This document shows positions 56,749 through 64,000 of a DNA stretch of 64,000 bases, piece by piece (within the stretch, counting starts at the first letter, position 1; every line of letters begins with the position of its first letter). The stretch comes from Cryptococcus deneoformans JEC21. Lineage: Eukaryota; Basidiomycota; Tremellomycetes; Tremellales; Cryptococcaceae. Below the pieces are notes generated by a model. That model searched no databases, was not told the DNA's origin, and was given only the letters and a program-made list of their open reading frames with translations. The position numbers and the translations under genes were made by a program. The stretch is from contig NC_006682.1 of assembly GCF_000091045.1 (NCBI RefSeq), positions 610,001 to 674,000 on the forward strand, written 5' to 3'.

Positions 56749-57756
56749 CTAGTCCTCCGCATGCTCATCTATGAAAGCCTCATCAATGGAAGAGGTGCCT
56801 TTCTTGAGGTTCTTCCATTCCGCGTCGATGATTCGGACGAAGTCCGTAGCTGTATGTCCATCCTTAAACAGAACGTATTAGCACTCACCCTTGCCTCGAT
56901 ACAGATATCGCCAAAAGACGCAGAGATATAGAAAGAACGAAGGTGGCAGAAAGGAAAAAGAGAACTCACATCGCACCCCTTCCATACGCCACCGTCCACT
57001 ACACAAGTCCGCTTCCCTTCCGGAACGAGAGTACTCCCAATCTCGATCGTACAACTTGTCGTCACGCCCGTCTTTTCTGTCTCTCGGATATTCTCAAGCA
57101 AAAGCTTTCTCCCTTCTTTGCCTACATAATACCCTTCCTTTTCTTCCGCCTGAGTTTCCTTGTCCTTCTTAGCCTTCCCCATCCTTTTCTTCCCCTCCAC
57201 ACATTTTCCGACGCCACTACCCCACCAATCCACCCCCACCGTCTCCGCACACTGCCTCGTAAACCCTACCGTCCCAATATCCTTCGGGAAACTCGAAGGG
57301 AAGTTCATGCACTCGACTGCCGCCCAGAATTGCGTCAAGGGAACGTGGTTGTACAAGCACAGTTGATGGGCGTTACCGTAAGCTTCGGTAGGGCCATGCT
57401 TCACGTCAACTCCCAGGGGCAAAGAGGGGTCGAGGGTACCTATGTAATGGAGAGAAAGAGAGATCTTGGGGAGTATGGATTCGGTGCGCAGAACTTGGCC
57501 GAATACGTTTTCACACAGTCTCTATGGTGGGCATCCTTTCAATCAGTATGTTTCCTTCAGTTTTTATCAACCCTTCCCCTAGGGGAATTAATGTACGTAC
57601 AGCATCGGGACATTTTGACATAACATACAAAGACACGTTGACCTTGCTGCTATCAGGTTCTTTGCCAAGATCAAGTCCGACGGGCAGCTGAGCAGCGGGC
57701 GTAGCTGCGGAAAAGGTTGCGAGGGCGAGGAGTGGGATTGCTGGATTGAGCTTCAT
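56749..57756 (-). CDS. GILT-like thiol reductase, secreted or vacuolar
   Basis: The spliced protein starts with a signal peptide (MKLNPAIPLLALATFSAATPA). The GILT core follows: VNVSLYVMSKCPDARLCENVFGQVL, then HYIGTLDPSLPLGVDVKHGPTEAYGNAHQLCLYNHV, a WWGSGVGKCVEG segment, LLLENIRETEKTGVTTSCTIEIGS, VVDGGVWKGCD and DGHTATDFVRIIDAEW. The intron from 57600 to about 57530 joins CPDA to RLCE, confirming the splice. The site corresponding to the catalytic CxxC reads C-P-D-A, with the next Cys three residues further. In animals GILT reduces disulphides in lysosomes; fungal relatives are less studied. The protein ends FIDEHAED. Confidence 0.88.
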
Positions 57757-58515
57757 TGGGGTGCCGTGATACTCTTGGAAGATATATTTAATTCGCGACA
57801 AGGTCCAAGCTGATGACAGGTGGAGAGAAGTTAGAAGTCAAAAAAGCAGACCGACTTGCGTGCGTGGAGAAGTCGAACGAACATCGACGCGACGGTAGGG
57901 GTACGGTCAGGTGCGACGATGATGTCAGATCACGTGACCTAAATAAGTAACGGCGGAGAAGCGGAATATATAAGTAGCCCAAATAAACAAAAACTTGCGC
58001 CAACGACCAGCAAGAAGAGCTGCGCAGTGCGTGCGGTGTGTCCTGCTACGTATATACCTGCTGTCGATCGTTCTATTTGAACTTCCTGCATCTCAGGCAT
58101 TTTCAACATATCCCATATGGTTTGTACTAAGGAAGATCATAGTATTCAATGAAATACATCGTGTAAGATAAAGCCTGTGGAGATCAACATCTTTCCGACT
58201 ATCCTTTCATTACCAGCTCCCGAGCCGAAAGACATGTATCAAAGGAGGATCTATCTCTCCCAAGAGAGTACTCTCTTGGAATGGCTGATATGGTAGAGCG
58301 CGTGAAATTAATGCTCACTACTTTATACACTCAATCTATATAGCTGGAATTCATTGGTACTTGTTTGTGCGCCTTCGGCCAACTTAGCAAACGCACGTCG
58401 AATCACAGGAGCAAGGGCTGGCCCTCAAAATCAACGAAAGAAAAGGCAAATAGGAAGCCAGAACGACGACCAAAGGTGCTCATAAAAAAAGATCTCATGA
58501 CCTTCCTCGGCCCCC
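57757..58515. other. Divergent promoter region
   Basis: About 760 bases lie between the GILT-like gene and paralogue B. A CACGTGA motif occurs at about 57932. AACGAAAG-rich sequence near 58400-58490 has an open frame but no support. A hairpin TCTCCCAAGAGAGTACTCTCTTGGA is visible at 58256-58280. Confidence 0.4.
58256..58280. repeat. Perfect hairpin-forming palindrome
   Basis: TCCCAAGAGAGTACTCTCTTGGA reads the same on both strands over its core CCAAGAGAGTACTCTCTTGG apart from one flanking base. It could form a cruciform or bind a dimeric factor; no link to a gene is proven. Confidence 0.6.
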
Positions 58516-60189
58516 ATGCCGAGAGACCTTGGACAGCGCGCTCAAGACTTCCGAGAAAGTTGGGTACGTTTTCCCTCTCCGCTTGATATTATAAGCTATA
58601 TACATCAAACTAAAGCCTCATCCATCCTAGCTCGCACCGTCAGGGGGATGGCTCTCCGAAATCACAATTATTATCTCCGACCTGACAGGGATATGGGACA
58701 TCATCATCCTGTCTGGCTTCTTTGTAGCTGGATGGATCGTGATACGTACAAGTCCGATGGAGATTTCGATGATCCTTGCTTTGGCGTTCGACCTTGCTAT
58801 TCCATTGCAGTATCAAAGTGAGACCTAATTATACTTTTTAAAAGTGTTTGGGGAGGTTGCTTATCCCAAATATGTCGGAAGACGACGATTATCTCGAAAA
58901 GAAACACGACAAACACCTGGAGAATTACTGGCCGACGTTCGTCATGGGCTGCCTTATCGAAGGCGTCGCTTTCTTCTTACTCCATCCGGACCTGTTCACG
59001 TTGATAGTATGTTTAAAGACGAGCGCCTTGACGATCATGTGGATGAGTCGGGATCAGGGCGCATCATCTGTGAGTATGTTGGGGATCGCGAAGATTGAGG
59101 GTTGATATATGATGGTAGATCAAAGTGAGATCTAGGTCATCGAAGTCCTCCAACAATGAAACCTCCAAATCAAGGCCAACCTCACAACCGAAGTCCAGAT
59201 CCTCCAAACCTCCCGATCCTCCTATTCCTGCAAACATGCCCATCTCCACCCATATCTCCAACCCATACAAATACCTCCATCGCGCGGGCTACGCAGATCC
59301 CGCGGTCGCGGGTATGATTCTCGCTCTCAACTCTGTCGATAAAGAGGGAGCGAAAAAAAATATGAATGTGTGGGTGAAGGAGAAGGATAAAAAAGAGGTA
59401 GACAGGAGGAATAAGGATTATGCGGAGAGGGCGAGGAAGGCTGGATGGCCTGATAAGTTCGGAAGTCATGGACAGGAAGCTGAAGGAGGAGAAGGAGGGA
59501 AGTTGAAGATACCGGAAGATTCTGTAAAGAAGGCGGAAGAAGCGATGAGACTGGAGAAAGTCCCCGCTGATGAACGTAAAAAAGTGCTCTCGCTACTGGA
59601 GAATCCGAAATCGGAAAGTGAGATTCAAATGGCTGCAAAGATCTTGGAACGAATGGGTATACCCGTCGAAGGACCCAAGAAGGATAGAACTCAGCAGAGT
59701 CGAGGAGGCAACTCAAGCAAACCAGAAAGCAAGGTGAAACACAAATTCGGAGAGTCGGATGGTCAAGGTGGTTATCGTGATATTCAACTAACAAAAGATA
59801 CTGTGCAAAAACTCGCTAAAGGAATGGTGAGACGAGGTTGGTCAGAAGCGGATGTCAACCAATGGTACACATACCTACAACGACCCTTCTCTCGACGTGA
59901 AGTAGAGACCAAAGTCATCCCCTTGGCGAAATCGGTCGATGTCTACCTCGGCGGAGGATATACGGGCGGTGGACCTCATAGGTTTGACACCAAGAAGCTG
60001 CAGGCGCTCAAACCGCAGTTGAGGGATAAGTGTGGGGTGGATAGTAATTTTGCGGAGCATATGATTTTGGTTGCAATCAATCAGCCGACGGCGAACAAAT
60101 CTCAGGGGATGTTTAATAGGTGGTTAACCAATGGTTTGTCCAGAGCTGAGTTTGAACAGTTGAGGAAGACGGGTCCGGATTGGGCTTAA
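58516..60189 (+). CDS. Four-span membrane protein B, paralogue of protein A
   Basis: Four exons (58516-58563, 58631-58817, 58882-59069, 59119-60189) give 497 residues. The N-terminal part parallels protein A: GGWLSEITIIISDLTGIWDIIILSGFFVAGWIVI, EISMILALAFDLAIPLQYQ, KKHDKHLENYWPTFVMGCLIEGVAFFLLHPDLFTLIVCLKTSALTIMW. The phases of the three introns match those of A, and exon 3 is 188 bases in both. The C-terminal 350 residues differ from A: a Ser/Lys/Pro linker, then a helical, charged domain (HRAGYADPAVAGMILALNSVDKEGAKKNMNVW .. AKGMVRRGWSEADVNQWYTYLQRPFSRREVETK .. FDTKKLQALKPQLRDKCGVDSNFAEHMILVAI). I do not recognise either half. The start is the first ATG that gives the paralogue-like N-terminus. 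Confidence 0.75.
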
Positions 60190-60529
60190 TGGGTTCTTTT
60201 TTGTCATCAACTTCAATGCAAGCATGTGTGGAACACACTTTCTGAAATCTTCTAATGTCGCTTTTTACTTCAATTTAAACTTCTTCCCAATCAAATTAGA
60301 TCAACCTTCTGATGTTCCAAAGCTTTTCACAAGATAATTATTTGATGGAGCTATTGAGCTGCCCGTAATATTGGCTATCCTCAGATCATTGGCAAGTTCA
60401 ACTTCTCTCCAGAGAATAGGGTTTCATTCACCGATCTCATTCACTAAAACACGGACTTATATGGCTGGAAGATACCTACTTTCAGATTTCACAACATGTA
60501 TGCTCCACTTAATACAGATATGCCAGTCT
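60190..60529. other. Convergent intergenic region
   Basis: This holds the 3' ends of paralogue B and of the amidase gene. No gene is seen. Confidence 0.4.
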
Positions 60530-63053
60530 CTACGGTTCATACCCAATCAGACCGACCAAAACCTTCATCATCTCCAGCACCTTCTCCTCTTCCCACGCTT
60601 TCCCAACGACCTGTACACCAACAGGCAAACCGTGCATCTTTTCCGCATCATAAGTGGGGTCTTCCTTCCATGGTTTACCGATGTACACTCTCTTTTCTAG
60701 CAATTTGGATCCCTTGCTGTCTTCGAGGTAATCGGCACGCAGAGCATCAAGGTGCCGGTCGACACGGGTGACAGGGAGGACACCGACAGTAGAATCGACG
60801 ACGTTGAAGAGCACGGTGCCGATACTACGGCATAAATAAGTCGTAGACATGTTTGACAGGTCAAATTATGCTTACCACAGGGGAGACAGCCATTCAGTTT
60901 CATCGTGCTTCAAAGCGGGTACTGCTTGAACAGGGCATACAATCATGTCAAACTTGTTTTCCTCCCAAGCCTGCAAAAATGCGTCAGTCCGATCAAGCGC
61001 TAAAGGAAAAGGCAAGCCCACCAGCTTTCGGAATTTGTTGGCGTAGACATTTCTCTTATGGACGTACTGCCAGTATTCTGTCACGGTTTTAGGTCTCGAG
61101 CTCGCTATACGTAGTAGACGGTCAGCCTCATAACCAATGCGAAATCGAAGAACAGAGTTTACCAAAGACTTCTGCATAGAGATGATCTCCTGTAAATTTA
61201 GCGATCAACCACGTGAGAATTCGATGGAGCCATCTGGGATACTTGGCACCTAGTGTCGTCTGCGCAGGTTCGTCAAAGCTGATAACATAGTATAATGTCA
61301 CTTACCAATCGCATAGAAGCTTCCATAGGATCGTCTCCGAGATTGCCCAAGAGAGTCTTGTACCCATCTGAAGAAGTCAATCCGGCGAAGATCTATATCG
61401 ATAACGTCAGTCCCAGGTTGTAAAGTTTCTGATGGACAGGTTATCGTGTTCACCTTCAGAGCTTCTGATACTGACATGAACCCCCAAAATTAGCAAAGAA
61501 TCCAAGCAAACAAACGGTTTATGAGCTTACCATCTGGAGGATCGAATTGGATGACTTCATGTCCTGCCTTTTCCAACACCTGGACGGACTCCAACACCGC
61601 CCTTACACACGCCGGACTAGCCTTCAATAGCTGTCAAGGCCTCGATGAAACAAAGCGAGGAATACCACCCACCTTGATGGCATGATCGTCCGTGAAATAC
61701 CCCACTCTCAATTTCTTTGGTAACTCCACCTCCCTCCACGGGATCGGCAACAACTGCTCCCCGTTCAAGCTGACTAAAGACCGTTGAGCGAGGGTGAGCA
61801 TGGTGCGACTCGCGAAGATTAGATCGTCGACGCTCCTTGCCATTGGTCCTACCGCAGCCTGTAAAGAAGCATCAGCCACGCAATATGTCATATCAACAAA
61901 TTGATTAAACACCTTGATGCCTTCAAAACCTTTGACACTTGCTCTGCCCCCATCGGAAGGCCATCTTCCTGTGACAGGCTTGAGAGCATAAATACCGCAG
62001 TAATGAGCTGGGATTCTCAACGAGCCTCCAACTAGTCCTTGGTTAGATAATAAATCCATCCGAGGACCCCTGATACTTACTATCAGATCCCCAGCCCATT
62101 GGCGTACCCTTCAACGCAATAATTGCCCCTTCACCACCGGAACTACCACCGCAAGTCCTATCCACAGCTGTAGGGTTGGTCGCTCTGTCGAATATTGGAT
62201 TCTTACATTCGAATGAAAGGAGAGTCTGAGGAATATTGGTTTTGCAGAAGGGGATGCCTCCGGCGGCCCGGAAGAGTTTGACAAGCTATGATCAACATGT
62301 TAATTGATGAAATACACAAGAAGCGAAATGGAGTGACATACAGCTCCCTCTTGGCTGGCATCTTCAGTAGGTTGGAAGCAATGGCTGGCAACGATGGTTA
62401 ATCATCAATGTCAGCCCCTGCTGCAGAGTTGTACTCACAGTGAAACACCAATGGAGCTATCTACGCCTTTGATGTTGAATGTGTCTTTACACAGTACATT
62501 TTAGCTCTGCTTTGGATACTCATTTGAATATTTACCCTTGAAGCTTGATGGCAATCCCCAGAAATCTCCTTCGGCCTTTCCAGTCTCGAGAAACTCCTTG
62601 TCAAGCCGCTTAGCCTCGTCGAGTGCTTCACGAAACAAGACTGTAACAGGGCAGCTATATCAGACCATTTGAATGTCGGTGTTACAGAAGGCTAAACTAG
62701 ACTTACCTTCCGTCAGACAATTTGTTTTCCTTTGAGCAGCACATGCAGCTCTTATCTATAAGCGGTCTGTTAAGACAAGTTAAATGTGGTACAGCGTGAC
62801 CTACGAAAGCAATCATCACTCGTTCTGCAGTCCAGCCCTCTTTGCGACTTTTCAGGTTGCCCACAATCTCTTCAGGCCTACTTGAAGTTAGGCAACGTTA
62901 ATGCATATGCATAATAACTTACCTTGCGCTGATGTATTGTTCGTCCTCCAGATGTTCGCTCTGTAGTCCCAGCAAGCTTTCCATCTCGCTCACTAGTCTC
63001 TCTCTCTCCTCCTGCTTCAATCGCGCGACGCGGGCTGTAGTTTTATGTACCAT
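60530..63053 (-). CDS. Amidase-signature hydrolase
   Basis: A gene with about a dozen short introns starting MVHKTTARVARLKQEERERLVSEMESLLG. Catalytic features of the amidase signature family are present: Lys in LPSSFKDTFNI, the Gly/Ser motif RTCGGSSGGEGAIIALKG with the cis-Ser, and the nucleophile Ser in [24 protein letters not shown]. The C-terminus has DMIVCPVQAVPALKHDE and GLPVGVQVVGKAWEEEKVLEMMKVLV. The N-terminal helix and the overall layout resemble fungal acetamidases and fatty-acid-amide hydrolases. Substrates range from small amides to N-acylethanolamines and cannot be set here. No signal peptide is evident. Several exon boundaries are approximate. Confidence 0.88.
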
Positions 63054-63618
63054 CTTGTATGGTTAGATAGGATCGTATGGTTACAGACGACATGAGCTCT
63101 GTACAGTATGTAATATAATATTTCTCAAAATCACATTATGATGTATGTCATTCCATGCGTCCACTCATCTACCATCTTTCGGCGCCGGCGAGCTGCAGTC
63201 TCCATTTCGGCTAACAAAACGCCGGCGGGAACGAATGACTCTCGTCTTGCATATTAAATGCAGACAAAAGAAAATTGCACTTTTGAAGCCTTTCTTCTCA
63301 ACTGTAGCATTCCATGATGATGCTAGGCTGTTGGGAGCATGATATGTATGACCGGCCTGCCGTTATTCCCCTTTCCTGACATGTGCAACATCGCCCCTCG
63401 AGAAGTACAAAGAACGCGATTGCCCCAAATGATTATGAGATAGGTCTAATGGCATTGATCGGGGGACTCAGCTGACGGAAAAGGTTGCGCGCTGACTTTC
63501 GCATAGTATACATGCTTACATTCTTGCCGTCTTTTCTAACATCGTATCTTGTTTTAACATCATCTACGACAGCCACCCAAAATGACTACATCTTCCTTCC
63601 AACCCCGAGGCATATTTT
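63054..63618. other. Intergenic region
   Basis: This contains the amidase promoter and the 3' end of the last gene. Frames here are short and without motif. Confidence 0.35.
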
Positions 63619-64000
63619 CTAAAACTTGAACTTGGATGATTCGCTCTTAATCAAGTTGAGCACCACAGTGTTATCCAAAGGTGAGTACTGGTTGGTGACG
63701 AGCTTAATGGCTTCTTGGGCAACAATACCGCCAACAAAAGCGGCAGTGTTGGGAACGGTGGCAAAACCACCTCGAATACTATAAATGTATCAGCTTCGCT
63801 CTCCCAAATGCCAAACACGTACACTTCTTCAACGCTCTGTTCGAGAATTTCAGGCAAACCCTCACTGAAAATTGGGAACAAATCAAGGAGTATCTGTTGA
63901 ACCTTTTCGTTGTCTGCCGCCAAGTTGTCTAAAGAACTGGCACCGGGCCATCGTTTCTCGGACTCGAAGAAGGTTTCGGATGCAAGAAGGGCCAGGTACA
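63619..64000 (-). CDS. ULA1: NEDD8-activating enzyme E1 regulatory subunit, C-terminal part
   Basis: Only the last two exons lie in the window. They read LYLALLASETFFESEKRWPG, NEKVQQILLDLFPIFSEGLPEILEQSVEEV, then over an intron GTACGT..TTATAG IRGGFATVPNTAAFVGGIVAQEAIKLVTNQYSPLDNTVVLNLIKSESSKFKF and stop. The pattern AAFVGGIVAQEAIKLVTNQYSPLDNT matches the adenylation-domain end of APPBP1/Ula1, which with Uba3 activates the ubiquitin-like protein NEDD8 (Rub1) for cullin modification. The 5' part lies outside the window. Confidence 0.85.

Noticed and set aside
58258..58320. tRNA-like text (GGCTGATATGGTAGAGCG)
   Set aside because: The D-arm-like string has no matching T-arm (GTTCRA) or acceptor stem at the right distance.

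Overview
This window looks like nuclear DNA of a basidiomycete yeast in or near Cryptococcus (Tremellomycetes). Genes are dense and read on both strands. Almost all are split by many introns of about 45 to 75 bases with GT..AG ends and CTRAY-like branch sites. Several products are conserved eukaryotic proteins: Dbp9, Hsp110, the PP2A scaffold subunit, Aim32, GILT and a NEDD8-E1 regulatory subunit. I spliced the genes by eye; where the exon sum is divisible by three the entry gives a protein length. The organism is an inference from gene content and intron style, not from a search.

Layout. 0-8 kb: the end of a Gly-rich gene (+), a small PAS protein (-), an EI24/Rrt8-like membrane protein (+) and a four-span membrane protein A (-). 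8-14 kb: a 6.2 kb stretch with no convincing gene, which may be the long leader or regulatory region of the following HMG-box factor (14.2-17.1 kb, +). 19-26 kb: a Dal5-type MFS transporter (+), a secreted Ser/Thr-rich double-psi barrel protein (-) and DEAD-box helicase Dbp9 (+). 26.6-28.3 kb: an uncertain gene (-). 28.9-33.6 kb: a B12D/MLRQ-type mitochondrial protein and Hsp110/Sse1 (both +). 34-39.4 kb: a probably decayed gene and a complete Mutator-like transposon. 40-45 kb: two lineage-specific proteins and the PP2A A subunit (+). 45.3-49.8 kb: a membrane protein with a degenerate pepsin-like ectodomain and a small zinc-ribbon protein (both -). 50.4-52.7 kb: a two-gene PIF/Harbinger transposon. 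55-60 kb: Aim32 (+), GILT thiol reductase (-) and four-span protein B (+), a paralogue of A. 60.5-64 kb: an amidase (-) and the 3' end of the NEDD8-E1 subunit Ula1 (-).

Most of the genes are housekeeping and do not form one pathway. The most notable items are (1) the MULE with 144-bp terminal repeats differing at one base and a 9-bp target duplication; (2) the membrane-anchored pseudo-aspartic protease; (3) paralogues A and B, which share gene structure down to an exon of identical length but have unrelated C-terminal tails; and (4) an HMG box split by an insertion of about 70 residues. I did not see a CRISPR array, a gene cluster for a natural product, rRNA or a convincing tRNA.
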